A DNA stretch of 64,000 nucleotides from Lachnospiraceae bacterium (lineage in GTDB: Bacteria; Bacillota; Clostridia; Lachnospirales; Lachnospiraceae), in contig JAFPWO010000010.1 in the NCBI GenBank assembly GCA_017394885.1, positions 88,010 to 152,009 of the forward strand, in the 5' to 3' direction. The notes under the pieces are model-generated. The model ran no database searches, was not told the DNA's origin, and was given only the letters and a program-made list of their open reading frames with translations. This document shows positions 24,861 to 33,780 of this stretch, one piece after another (position 1 is the first letter of the stretch; each line of letters begins with the position of its first letter). The translations under genes were made by a program, and so were the position numbers.

Positions 24861-27310
24861 TATTCCATCTTCTCCAGCTTCCAGATGTCGCTTACGTATT
24901 CTTCGATCGTCCGGTCGGAGGAGAATTTGCCGCTGCAGGCGATGTTGCGGATGGCCATGGCCGCCCAGCGGGACGGATCCTTATAGGCCTGCTCCACGCG
25001 CTGGTGCGCGGCTGCGTACGGGCGGAAATCCAGAAGCGTGAAATAGGTATCGGCCCGGCCGTTCACCTTATCCGTCAGCAGGGAATCATAGATCGGGCGG
25101 AACAGATCCGGCTGCGCGGGCGAATAGAACCCGTTGATCAGCTGCATCAGCACGCGCCGCAGGCTGTCGTCGTCGCGGAAGATCCGCATCGGATCGTAGT
25201 CGCGGTATTTCTCGTGGGTGATGACCTCCTCCGCGCTCATGCCGAAGATGAAGGCATTGTCTTCGCCGACCTCCTCCACGATCTCCACATTCGCGCCGTC
25301 CATGGTACCGATCGTGACCGCGCCGTTCAGCATGAACTTCATGTTGCCGGTGCCGCTGGCTTCCTTGGAGGCGGTGGAGATCTGCTCGCTCACGTCGCTC
25401 GCCGCGAAGATGATCTCTGCGTTCGATACACAGTAATCCTCGATAAAGACCACCTTCAGCTTCCCTTTGATGCGCGGGTCGTTGTTCACCACGTCCGCCA
25501 CGCTGTTGATCAGCTTGATGGTCAGCTTCGCGATCTGGTACCCGCTGGACGCCTTCGCGCCGAAGATGAAGGTCCGCGGCGTAAACGGGCGGTCCGGGAA
25601 ATCGCTGAGCTCGTTATATAAATACATTACATGCAGGATGTTGAGGAGCTGCCGCTTGTACTCATGCAGCCGCTTGACCTGCACGTCGAAGATCGAATCG
25701 GGGTCGACCTCCACGCCGTTGTGCTCGCGGATATAGTCCTTTAAGCGCTCCTTGTTGAGGCGTTTGATGGCTAAAAACTCGCGCTGCGCCGCGGGATCGT
25801 CCGCATACGGCAGGAGCTTTCTGAGCTGCGTCAGGTCCTTGATCCAGCCGTCTCCGATCTTGTCCGTGATCCAGGAGGCCAGCAGCGGGTCGCCGTGCAG
25901 CAGGAAGCGCCGCTGCGTGATGCCGTTCGTCTTGTTGCTGAACTTCTCCGGCATCATCAGATAGAAATCGTGCAGTTCCTGATTCTTCAGGATCTCCGTG
26001 TGGAGCTGCGCCACGCCGTTCACGGAGAAGCTCCCCGCGATGGCGAGCGGCGCCATGCGCACGCGTCCTTCGTAGAGGATCGCCATGGCGCGGATCTTGC
26101 TCTCGTCGCCCGGGTAGCGGCGGCGGATCTCCATCACGAAGCGGCGGTTGATCTCGTCCACGATCTGATAGATCCGCGGAAGGAGCCGCGAGAACAGATC
26201 GATGGGCCACTTCTCGGAGGCCTCGGCCATGATGGTGTGGTTCGTGTAGGCGAAGGTATGCGTAACGATCTCCCAGGCCTCGTCCCACTCAAGGTCGTAG
26301 TCGTCCAGCAGGATGCGCATGAGCTCGGCCACGGCGACCGTCGGATGCGTATCGTTCAGCTGGATCACGACCTTCTCGGCCAGGCCGTGGATATCGTCGT
26401 GGGTCTCCATATAGCGTTCCACGGCCCGCTGCAGGGTCGCGGACACGAAGAAGTACTGCTGCTTTAAGCGCAGTTCCTTCCCGGTATAATGATTGTCATT
26501 CGGATAGAGCACCTTGCAGATGGTCTCCGCGGTGTTCTCCGCCGCGGCCGCGGCCGCGTAGTCGCCGGCGTCGAAGGATTTAAGCTCCAGCTGTTCTACC
26601 GGCTCTGCGCTCCAGATACGCAGCGTATCGATCACGCTGCTGTCATAGCCGATGACCGGCATATCGTAGGGCACGGCCAGCACGCTGTAATAGCCCTCGT
26701 GGATGAAGCGGACCCGCCCGCTCTCGTCATATTCGCCGCGGGTATAGCCGCCGAAGTGGATCTCCTTGGTATGGCTCGCGCGGCGCACCTCGAAGGGGTT
26801 GCCGTTCTTTAACCAGTTGTCCGGGACTTCCTTCTGATAGCCGTCCTCGATCACCTGGCGGAACATCCCGTATTTATAACGGATGCCGCAGCCGTAGGCC
26901 GGGTAGCCGAGCGTGGCCAGCGAGTCCAGGAAGCAGGCGGCGAGCCGTCCCAGGCCGCCGTTGCCGAGCGCCCAGTCGCGCTCCTGATCCTCGATCGTAT
27001 TCAGGTCGATGCCGTACTCGTCCAGGATCTCCTGCACTTCCTTCTGCGCGCCGAGGTTGATGAGGTTGTTGCCGAGCGCGCGGCCCATGAGGAACTCCAT
27101 GGACATGTAGTAGACCATCTTGCGGTCTTCCGCCTTGACGCGCTTCTGCGTCTCTGTCCACTCTGCCATGAACTGCTCCTTGAGCGCCATCGAGAGGGCA
27201 AAATAGATCTGTTCATTCGTGGCTTCCTCGACGCCGGAGATCATCTGCATCTGCAGGATCTCGTTCATACGCTGCTTCAAAAGGTCTTTATTGATATTGA
27301 TCTTGCTCAT
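24860..27310 (-). CDS. glgP: Glycogen/maltodextrin phosphorylase
   Basis: An 816-residue GT35 phosphorylase. EASGTGNMKFMLNGAVTIGTMDGANVEI carries the PLP-binding lysine, and DQERDWALGNGGLGRLAACFLDS and VQLNDTHPTVAVAELMR are family signatures. It releases glucose-1-phosphate from the non-reducing ends of alpha-1,4-glucans. It lies 8 bp downstream of ileS and therefore under the T-box leader, an unusual link between glycogen breakdown and isoleucine supply. glgC/glgD lie about 10 kb away in another transcript. Confidence 0.96.
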   Translation of the reverse strand: MSKININKDLLKQRMNEILQMQMISGVEEATNEQIYFALSMALKEQFMAEWTETQKRVKAEDRKMVYYMSMEFLMGRALGNNLINLGAQKEVQEILDEYGIDLNTIEDQERDWALGNGGLGRLAACFLDSLATLGYPAYGCGIRYKYGMFRQVIEDGYQKEVPDNWLKNGNPFEVRRASHTKEIHFGGYTRGEYDESGRVRFIHEGYYSVLAVPYDMPVIGYDSSVIDTLRIWSAEPVEQLELKSFDAGDYAAAAAAENTAETICKVLYPNDNHYTGKELRLKQQYFFVSATLQRAVERYMETHDDIHGLAEKVVIQLNDTHPTVAVAELMRILLDDYDLEWDEAWEIVTHTFAYTNHTIMAEASEKWPIDLFSRLLPRIYQIVDEINRRFVMEIRRRYPGDESKIRAMAILYEGRVRMAPLAIAGSFSVNGVAQLHTEILKNQELHDFYLMMPEKFSNKTNGITQRRFLLHGDPLLASWITDKIGDGWIKDLTQLRKLLPYADDPAAQREFLAIKRLNKERLKDYIREHNGVEVDPDSIFDVQVKRLHEYKRQLLNILHVMYLYNELSDFPDRPFTPRTFIFGAKASSGYQIAKLTIKLINSVADVVNNDPRIKGKLKVVFIEDYCVSNAEIIFAASDVSEQISTASKEASGTGNMKFMLNGAVTIGTMDGANVEIVEEVGEDNAFIFGMSAEEVITHEKYRDYDPMRIFRDDDSLRRVLMQLINGFYSPAQPDLFRPIYDSLLTDKVNGRADTYFTLLDFRPYAAAHQRVEQAYKDPSRWAAMAIRNIACSGKFSSDRTIEEYVSDIWKLEKME

Positions 27311-27318
27311 ACGTCTGC

Positions 27319-30300
27319 TTATTTCCTCTCTACCCCGAGGATGATGGTTTCCCCGTTAATATTCCATTCTTTCGTGTATCCCTTCGCGCCTGCGTCCAGG
27401 GCGTCGGCCAGGACCTCGCCGCGGATCTCCGCCTCGTTGCGCTTAAGAAGCGCGGCCAGCTTTTCATTGCCTTCATAGGACAGCACGATGCGGTCCATGA
27501 CCTCGAAGCCGGCTTCCTTGCGCATGGTCTGGACCTTGCTCACGATCTCGCGCACGAAGCCTTCTTCGATGAGCTCCGGCGTCAGATTCGTATCCAGGAC
27601 TACGGTGCACTCGCCGTCCTGCTCGGAGACGAAGCCCTCCTTCTGCGTGACCGCGATCAGGAGGTCGCTCTCTTCCAGCTCCGCCGGGCCGGTGGAAAGA
27701 TCCAGTGTGATTTTTCCTTCCGCCTTGAGCGCGGCCATGGCCTTCGCGCCGTCCAGTTCGGCAAGGAGCGTGCGGATCTCATTGAGCTGCCTTCCGAAGC
27801 GCGGACCGAGCGTGCGCATCTGCGGCTTGAAGCTGTAATCCACCAGATGATCCGCCTCCTCGGTAAACTCCAGGGCTTTCACGTTCAGCTCTTCCGCGAT
27901 GATGTCATCGTAGTATTCGCCGAGTTCGAACGGCGCCTTGACCAGCATGCGGCTAAGCGGCTGGCGGTTTTTGATATTCGCGGTATTGCGCGCCGCGCGG
28001 CCCATCGTGACGAGCTTCACGGCGTGATCCATATCCTTTTCCAGGGCCGGATCGATGAGGCTCTCATCCGCCTTCGGATAAAAGCACAGATGGATGCTCT
28101 CCTTCGCCCCCGGCAGCACCGGCCGCACGATATTCTGATAGATCGCCTCGGTCATGAAGGGAACCATCGGCGCGGCCAGCAGGCTGACGGTATAAAGCGC
28201 TTCGAAGAGCGTCATATAAGCATTTACCTTATCCGGCTCCATGCCGCTTGCCCAATAACGCTCGCGGCAGCGGCGCACGTACCAGTTGGACAGATCCTCC
28301 ACGAACGCCGCCAGCGCGCGGGAGGCCTCGGTCACATGGTAGTTTTCCAGGTTCTGGTCAACGGTCCGGATCAGGCTGTTGAGTTTCGAGCGAAGCCAGC
28401 GGTCCATGACCGGCAGATCCTTCGGCTCCCACTTCCCGTCCGTCATATATTTCGAAGGATCGAACTGATCGATCTCCGCGTACAGCGTATAGAAAGCATA
28501 GCTGTTCCACAGCGTGCTCATGAACTTGGAGCGGCCCTCCAGCACGGCTTCCTCATAGAAGCGCTTGGGCAGCCACGGCGCGGAGCTGTTGTAGAAGTAC
28601 CAGCGGATCGCGTCGGCGCCGTATTTCTCCAGGGCGTCAAAGGGATCGACCACGTTGCCTTTGGACTTACTCATCTTCTGGCCATTCTTGTCCTGCACCA
28701 GGCCCAGCACGATGACGTTTTCGTACGGGGACTTGTCAAAGAGCAGCGTCCCCTCCGCCATCAGGGAATGGAACCAGCCGCGGGTCTGGTCCACGGCCTC
28801 GGAAATGAACTGCGCCGGGAACTGCTGCGCGAACACGTCCTGATTTTCAAAAGGATAATGATGCTGCGCAAAAGGCATCGCACCGGAATCGAACCAGCAG
28901 TCGATGACCTCCGGGACGCGGTGCATTACGCCGCCGCACTTTTCACAGGGGACCGTGATCTCATCCACATACGGACGGTGCAGCTCGACATTCGCCGCCT
29001 TCGGATCGCCGCTCTTTTCCGCGAGCTCCGCACGGGAGCCGATGCAGATACGGTGGCCGCAGCCGCATTCCCAGATGTTGAGCGGCGTGCCCCAGTAGCG
29101 GTTCCGGGAGATCGCCCAGTCCTGGATATTCTCCAGCCAGTTGCCGAAGCGCCCGCTGCCGATGGCTTCCGGCAGCCAGTTTACGGTGTTGTTATTCTTC
29201 ACCAGGTCATCCTTGTACTCGCTTTCGCGGATGTACCAGGAATCGCGGGCATAGTAGATGAGCGGGGTATCGCAGCGCCAGCAGTGCGGATATTCATGCT
29301 CGAACTTCGGCGCATCAAACAGCAGGCCGGCGGCGTCCAGATCCTTCAGGATCACGGGGTCCGCTTTCTTTACGAAGAGCCCTGCGTACGGGGTCTCCGT
29401 CGTCATTTCGCCCTTGCCGTCTACGAACTGCACGAAGGGCAGGCCGTATTTGCGGCCCACGTTCGCGTCGTCTTCACCGAAGGCCGGGGCGATATGGACG
29501 ATGCCGGTACCGTCGGTCATCGTAACGTAGTTATCACAGGTCACATAGAAGGCCTTCTCCGTACGCTGCTCCGCCACAAACTTGCCCGTAAAGGCAAAGA
29601 GCGGCTCGTACTCCTTATATTCCAGATCCTTGCCGGTAAAGCGCTCCAGCACCTCGGTCTCCGTCTCCGCGCCGAGCACGGTCTTTAAAAGCGCTTCCGC
29701 GAGGATATATTTACGGCCTTCTTCTTTTGCCAGCACCTTGACGTAAGTCTCGTCCGGGTTCACGCAGAGCGCGACGTTCGACGGCAGGGTCCAGGGCGTG
29801 GTCGTCCACACCAGGAAGTAGCTGTTGTCTTCGCCCTTCACCTTGAAGCGGGCGATGGCCGAGCGCTCCTTGACGAGCTTATAGCCCTGCGAGACTTCCG
29901 CCGTGGACAGCGGGGTACCGCAGCGCGGGCAGTAGGGAACGATCTTAAAGCCCTTGTACAGCAGGCCCTTTTTCCACAGCTCGGACAGCGCCCACCACTC
30001 GGACTCGATGTATTCGTCATGATAGGTCACGTAGGGGTTCTTCATGTCCGCCCAGAAGCCGACGGTATCGGAGAACTGCTCCCACATCTCCTTATATTTC
30101 CAGACCGATTCCTTGCATTTCTGGATGAAAGGCTCGATCCCGTATTCTTCGATCTGCTCCTTGCCGTTTAAGCCCAGCGCCTTCTCCACTTCCAGCTCCA
30201 CCGGCAGGCCGTGGGTGTCCCAGCCGGCCTTGCGGGGGACGTAATACCCTTTCATCGTGCGGTAGCGCGGGATCATGTCCTTGATGACGCGGGTCTCCAC

Positions 30301-30474
30301 GTGGCCGATGTGCGGCTTGCCGTTGGCCGTAGGCGGGCCGTCATAGAACGTATAGACCGGGCAGCCCTCTCTTTCCGAGAGCGACTTTTCAAAGATCTGA
30401 TTCTCCTTCCAGAACTTCAGGACTTCCTTTTCCCGTCCGACAAAGTTCATGTCTGTGGGAACCTTTTTGTACAT
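27319..30474 (-). CDS. ileS: Isoleucine--tRNA ligase, long (type 2) form
   Basis: A 1051-residue class I synthetase. HIGH occurs as GKPHIGHVETRV, and KMSKS as DKNGQKMSKSKGNVVDP. The length near 1050, the AGWDTHGLPVELEVEKALG sequence and the lack of the C-terminal zinc finger (two CxxC pairs) seen in about 930-residue enzymes place it with type-2, eukaryote-like IleRS. Type-2 enzymes are generally mupirocin-tolerant; this is family knowledge, not shown here. The ATG at 30474 follows TAAGGAGGATAAGT. Expression is controlled by the T-box leader upstream. Confidence 0.95.
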   Translation of the reverse strand: MYKKVPTDMNFVGREKEVLKFWKENQIFEKSLSEREGCPVYTFYDGPPTANGKPHIGHVETRVIKDMIPRYRTMKGYYVPRKAGWDTHGLPVELEVEKALGLNGKEQIEEYGIEPFIQKCKESVWKYKEMWEQFSDTVGFWADMKNPYVTYHDEYIESEWWALSELWKKGLLYKGFKIVPYCPRCGTPLSTAEVSQGYKLVKERSAIARFKVKGEDNSYFLVWTTTPWTLPSNVALCVNPDETYVKVLAKEEGRKYILAEALLKTVLGAETETEVLERFTGKDLEYKEYEPLFAFTGKFVAEQRTEKAFYVTCDNYVTMTDGTGIVHIAPAFGEDDANVGRKYGLPFVQFVDGKGEMTTETPYAGLFVKKADPVILKDLDAAGLLFDAPKFEHEYPHCWRCDTPLIYYARDSWYIRESEYKDDLVKNNNTVNWLPEAIGSGRFGNWLENIQDWAISRNRYWGTPLNIWECGCGHRICIGSRAELAEKSGDPKAANVELHRPYVDEITVPCEKCGGVMHRVPEVIDCWFDSGAMPFAQHHYPFENQDVFAQQFPAQFISEAVDQTRGWFHSLMAEGTLLFDKSPYENVIVLGLVQDKNGQKMSKSKGNVVDPFDALEKYGADAIRWYFYNSSAPWLPKRFYEEAVLEGRSKFMSTLWNSYAFYTLYAEIDQFDPSKYMTDGKWEPKDLPVMDRWLRSKLNSLIRTVDQNLENYHVTEASRALAAFVEDLSNWYVRRCRERYWASGMEPDKVNAYMTLFEALYTVSLLAAPMVPFMTEAIYQNIVRPVLPGAKESIHLCFYPKADESLIDPALEKDMDHAVKLVTMGRAARNTANIKNRQPLSRMLVKAPFELGEYYDDIIAEELNVKALEFTEEADHLVDYSFKPQMRTLGPRFGRQLNEIRTLLAELDGAKAMAALKAEGKITLDLSTGPAELEESDLLIAVTQKEGFVSEQDGECTVVLDTNLTPELIEEGFVREIVSKVQTMRKEAGFEVMDRIVLSYEGNEKLAALLKRNEAEIRGEVLADALDAGAKGYTKEWNINGETIILGVERK

Positions 30475-30486
30475 ACTTATCCTCCT

Positions 30487-30738
30487 TATACGAAAAAACC
30501 CGCCCCAAACGGGACGAGAAACTCGCTATACCACCCATTTGACACATACTGACATACGCGCTCCGCGCTCACGGGCGGATCCCGGCCGGGCCTACTGATG
30601 ATATCCATGTTCGGGCGGCAGCTCCGGAGGGACTTTCATCGCGCCGCTACTCGCACCGGTTCTCAGCTTCCCCGGCTCTCTGTGCCTTTGGCAGGCGCGC
30701 TACTTTCTCCATCATAGCCTTTCGGTATTCAATTGACC
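30487..30738 (-). promoter_or_regulatory. T-box riboswitch (isoleucine) of ileS
   Basis: The leader RNA contains the GATGGAGAAAGTAG opening of stem I, an AGAGA bulge in CACAGAGAGCCGGGG, a specifier region GGATATCATCAGTAGG with the Ile codon ATC, the T-box proper AAATGGGTGGTATAGCG (motif at 30524-30536) and a terminator (8-bp stem with GTTT loop, then TTTTTT, about 30493-30518). Uncharged tRNA-Ile would stabilise the antiterminator and allow transcription of ileS and the genes after it. The specifier is assigned by position relative to AGTAGG; this was not checked by folding. Confidence 0.92.
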
Positions 30739-30744
30739 TGAAAT

Positions 30745-30773
30745 AGTATATAAGAAAACACAGAAACTGTCAA
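30745..30773 (-). promoter_or_regulatory. Promoter of the T-box-ileS transcript
   Basis: On the minus strand TTGACA (30768-30773), 17 bp, TATACT (30745-30750). The start site is predicted near 30738. Confidence 0.9.
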
Positions 30774-30835
30774 GATAAAAACACGGAAAAAGGGCGGTTG
30801 GAACGGCTCTTTTGGGGGAATGCGGCGCATTACTG

Positions 30836-31777
30836 CTACGCTCCGAGGAAGCGTGTGAGCAGGACGTAGAGCAGCGGCAGGGTGACAAGGCTCAGGAGGC
30901 TGGAGATCAGCGCCATCGCGGCGCCGGGGCGGGCGTCCTTGCCGAAGCGCGGCGGGTAGATCACCGCGAAGAGTCCGAGCGGCACCGAGTGGGTGAAAAG
31001 GACGAACTGCATCAGACGGTCATCAGCCCCGGCGAAATACGCGATCGCCAGAAGGACCAGCGGGATCAGGACCATGCGGATAAGGCAGATCAGATACGCC
31101 TTTTTATCGAGGAACATCTCCTTCAGCACAAAGCCGCCGATCGTCAGGCCCGTGAGCAGCATGGCGATCGGGCTGAACATGGCCGAGCAGGCGGAAAGCG
31201 CGTCGGAGAGGAAGGCCGGCATAACCTTTCCGAAGCCGGCCAGCCCCAGCGCCGCGCCGATCACCATGGCGATCATGGAAGGATTGAGCAGATTCTTCCA
31301 CAGCGCTCCGTCTTTCTTCGGCGTGAGCAGCGGGACGCCGTACAGATAGCAGCCGACGCTCATGGGCAGGGTAAAGAGGATGAAATAGTACAGCGCCTCC
31401 TCACCGAACAGGGCCTGCACCAGCGCGTAGCCGACAAAGCCCCAGCTGGTATAGATCAGCTGGTAGCGATAGAGATTCCGGTAGTAGCCTTCCTTCACGA
31501 AGAGTCTGGAGATCGGACCGGCGAGGAGAATGATCACGATCTCCAGCGCGAGGGAAAGGAGCATCGGTTTTGAATAAGACCGGATCGATTCGAGCGTGCA
31601 GTGGCGGATGAAAGCATTGAGAACGACGCCCGGGATGATGAAATCGCTCTCCAGGCGCGATAAGACTGCCGCCGCACTGTCGGGCAGCACATTCCGCTTC
31701 CGCAGCACGAAGCCGGCTGCGATGAAGAGGAACATATACAGAAGGGGATTCAAGAGGATTATGAATACTGTGAACAT
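30836..31777 (-). CDS. AEC family transporter
   Basis: A protein of about 313 residues with ten predicted membrane helices and the auxin efflux carrier (AEC) layout: MFTVFIILLNPLLYMFLFIAAGFVLRK at the start, a central charged loop, and GLTIGGFVLKEMF / YPPRFGKDARPGAAMALISSLLSLVTLPL at the end. Bacterial AEC members export or take up small organic anions such as malate; the substrate here is unknown. I chose the ATG at 31777, since hydrophobic sequence begins there; an in-frame start at 31822 would add 15 polar residues. It is monocistronic and followed by the ileS promoter region. Confidence 0.8.
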   Translation of the reverse strand: MFTVFIILLNPLLYMFLFIAAGFVLRKRNVLPDSAAAVLSRLESDFIIPGVVLNAFIRHCTLESIRSYSKPMLLSLALEIVIILLAGPISRLFVKEGYYRNLYRYQLIYTSWGFVGYALVQALFGEEALYYFILFTLPMSVGCYLYGVPLLTPKKDGALWKNLLNPSMIAMVIGAALGLAGFGKVMPAFLSDALSACSAMFSPIAMLLTGLTIGGFVLKEMFLDKKAYLICLIRMVLIPLVLLAIAYFAGADDRLMQFVLFTHSVPLGLFAVIYPPRFGKDARPGAAMALISSLLSLVTLPLLYVLLTRFLGA

Positions 31778-32018
31778 CGCTACTGCCCTTGTCTTCTCAC
31801 ACGCGCAGTCATCCTGCGGCAATGCCGAGCTGCGCCACTACATTAAGACTTGTTTTTCCTTCTTTTCAAAATATCTCCTACAATTCAACCTGGATTCATC
31901 GTAGCATCCAAAGAGGTTCACTGTCAAGATTGGATGTCGGATGAGAGGGCAAGAAAAAGGTCCCGACGGACACGCGCGGCAACAGAGCACCGCGGTTGTA
32001 AGATTCTTATGTTTTTGC

Positions 32019-32047
32019 TTGCGCGAAAAGGCATTACATGCTATACT
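32019..32047 (+). promoter_or_regulatory. Promoter of the envelope gene pair 32100-33701
   Basis: TTGCGC (32019-32024), 17 bp, TATACT (32042-32047). The rest of the 322-bp gap (31778-32099) between the divergent genes shows no other feature I can name. Confidence 0.65.
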
Positions 32048-32099
32048 TTTGTGACGTACGCGGGAAGCGAAGTTCCCACTGCCAGACGGAGGAATTACC

Positions 32100-32636
32100 A
32101 TGTCTTACTCTTTGTATCTTGCCTTAAGCCTGCGTCCCGTCACCTTCCTTGTACTGATGAGTACCTGGGGTGTGCTGGCCATCGTTTTGGGTGTGGTGGC
32201 GGCCGTGCTGGTCGCGCTGTACTTCTACGGCAAGCGCCTGCAGAAAAAGCAGGACGACGCGCAGGCGCAGATCGACGCGCAGAAGCAAACCGTTTCGATC
32301 CTTGTTATCGATAAGAAGAAACTGCGGCCGAAGGAATCCGGCCTGCCGGAGATGGCGCTGTCCCAGATCCCCTGGTACGCGAAGCGCGCGAAGCTCCCCA
32401 TCGTGAAGGCGAAGATCGGCCCGCAGATCATGTCATTGGTGGCCGACCAGGGCGTGTTTGACGTCATCCCCGTGAAGAAGGAATGCAAGGTCTCGTTAAG
32501 CGGTATTTATATTACGGAGATCAAGTCGGTCCGCGGCGGGAAGATCCCGGATCCGCCCAAGAAAAAGAAGCTGTGGGAGCGGATCTTGAGGCGCGATGAC
32601 GCCGCGAAGAAGACGGCTTCCAATAAGAAGAAATAA
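32100..32636 (+). CDS. Conserved hypothetical protein with one membrane helix
   Basis: A 178-residue protein with an N-terminal membrane segment (about residues 14-44, LVLMSTWGVLAIVLGVVAAVLVALYFYG), then a short coiled stretch (KRLQKKQDDAQAQIDAQKQ), a compact soluble domain (SILVIDKKKLRPKESGLPEM ... VKAKIGPQIMSLVADQGVFDVIPVKKECKVSLSGIYITEIKSVRGG) and a Lys/Arg-rich tail. I remember similar uncharacterised proteins in Clostridia. No function is known to me. Good GGAGGAATTACC site. It is followed 39 bp later by a lipoprotein gene on the same strand. Confidence 0.75.
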   Translation: MSYSLYLALSLRPVTFLVLMSTWGVLAIVLGVVAAVLVALYFYGKRLQKKQDDAQAQIDAQKQTVSILVIDKKKLRPKESGLPEMALSQIPWYAKRAKLPIVKAKIGPQIMSLVADQGVFDVIPVKKECKVSLSGIYITEIKSVRGGKIPDPPKKKKLWERILRRDDAAKKTASNKKK

Positions 32637-32675
32637 GCTTTCCAATCGCTTTTGAATTCAGGAGGATATATATTT

Positions 32676-33701
32676 ATGAAACGTTTCGTTAAGATCATTG
32701 CGCTGTGCCTGATCTCCGCGCTGCTCTTTACCGGCTGCGGTTCGAATAACTACAGCTCCACAGTCGCCGCGACCTACGGCGACAAGACCGTCTATCTGGA
32801 CGAGGCCAATTTCTGGCTGCGCTATTTCCAGCAGACCTATGAGAGCTACTACGGCACGTACTTTTCCTATTACGGCATTACGGATATGTGGTCTCAGTCG
32901 AGCGGCAACCGCACCCAGACCTACGCCGAGAGCGCCCGGGAACAGGTGATGGCCGAGTATCTGCAGGCCTTTATCCTGCTGGACCACGCCGCGGATTACG
33001 ATATCACGCTGACCGAAGAGGACCAGAAGAAGATCGAGGAAGCGGCGGACAGCATCATGGCCAGCACCAGCTTTCTTGAGCTGGCGAAGGAGAGCGATCT
33101 GACCAAGGAGAAACTGATCGACTGGATCGGCACCCGCTCCCAGGCCCTTAAAGTTTACGAAGGCGTAAAGGCCCAGGCCCCGAACGTGTCCGTCAGCGAT
33201 GAGGACGCGGACAGCTTCAGCGTGAACTATTTCCTGGTCTACTCTTCCACCTCGCTCAAGGAGAGCGATTTCGCAAAGCTGGCCGGGAATGAGGATTCCA
33301 CGGACGAGACCGCGATCGAGGGCGAGGCGCTGGCGAAGCGTCTGGAGGACTGCCTGAAGAACGGCGTGGAATACGATAAGATCAAGGAAGCGTTCACGTC
33401 GCTCACCGCCAACAGCGCCGCGTACCGCTACGCCGACACCAACAATTCTTCGATCCTCTATTCCAAGGCGAAGGAGATGAAGGAGGGCGAGGTGCAGATC
33501 ATTGAGGCTTCCGGCAACTACTACGTGATGCAGATGAAGGATCTGCACGATGAGCACGAGACCGCCCACGCCCGCGAGGATCTCGAGGACGAGCAGCGCG
33601 TGGACTACTTCAACGAAGTGCTGGCCGAGTGGAAGAAGGCTGCGAAGGAGTTCTCCGTAAAGAGCAGCTTCAAGAACCTGAAGATGAGCAGCGCAAGCTG
33701 A
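32676..33701 (+). CDS. SurA-N-like lipoprotein (putative extracytoplasmic chaperone)
   Basis: A protein of about 341 residues with a lipoprotein signal peptide (MKRFVKIIALCLISALLFTGC, lipobox Cys21). The rest is mainly helical, with a SurA N-terminal-like region (about 50-190: EQVMAEYLQAFILLDHAADYDITLTEEDQKKIEEAADSI, LTKEKLIDWIGTRSQALKVYEGVK) and a final region (EGEVQIIEASGNYYVMQMKDLHDE) reminiscent of a degenerate foldase. No parvulin PPIase domain is obvious. It would sit on the outer face of the membrane. The ATG at 32676 follows AGGAGGATATATATTT. A terminator follows. Confidence 0.75.
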   Translation: MKRFVKIIALCLISALLFTGCGSNNYSSTVAATYGDKTVYLDEANFWLRYFQQTYESYYGTYFSYYGITDMWSQSSGNRTQTYAESAREQVMAEYLQAFILLDHAADYDITLTEEDQKKIEEAADSIMASTSFLELAKESDLTKEKLIDWIGTRSQALKVYEGVKAQAPNVSVSDEDADSFSVNYFLVYSSTSLKESDFAKLAGNEDSTDETAIEGEALAKRLEDCLKNGVEYDKIKEAFTSLTANSAAYRYADTNNSSILYSKAKEMKEGEVQIIEASGNYYVMQMKDLHDEHETAHAREDLEDEQRVDYFNEVLAEWKKAAKEFSVKSSFKNLKMSSAS

Positions 33702-33715
33702 GAAAAACTGAAAAC

Positions 33716-33754
33716 AAAAAATCCTCCTGAAGAACTGATTCAGGAGGATTTTTT
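33716..33754. terminator. Bidirectional terminator
   Basis: A perfect 16-bp stem (33716-33731 with 33739-33754, 7-nt loop) with six A and six T at its ends. It serves the lipoprotein gene and the convergent symporter gene. Confidence 0.93.
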
Positions 33755-33780
33755 ATGTCCGCAAATCATTCTGCGGCACA

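Noticed and set aside
30475..30835. Small ORFs in the gap upstream of ileS
   Set aside because: The gap is fully explained by the T-box leader and its promoter.
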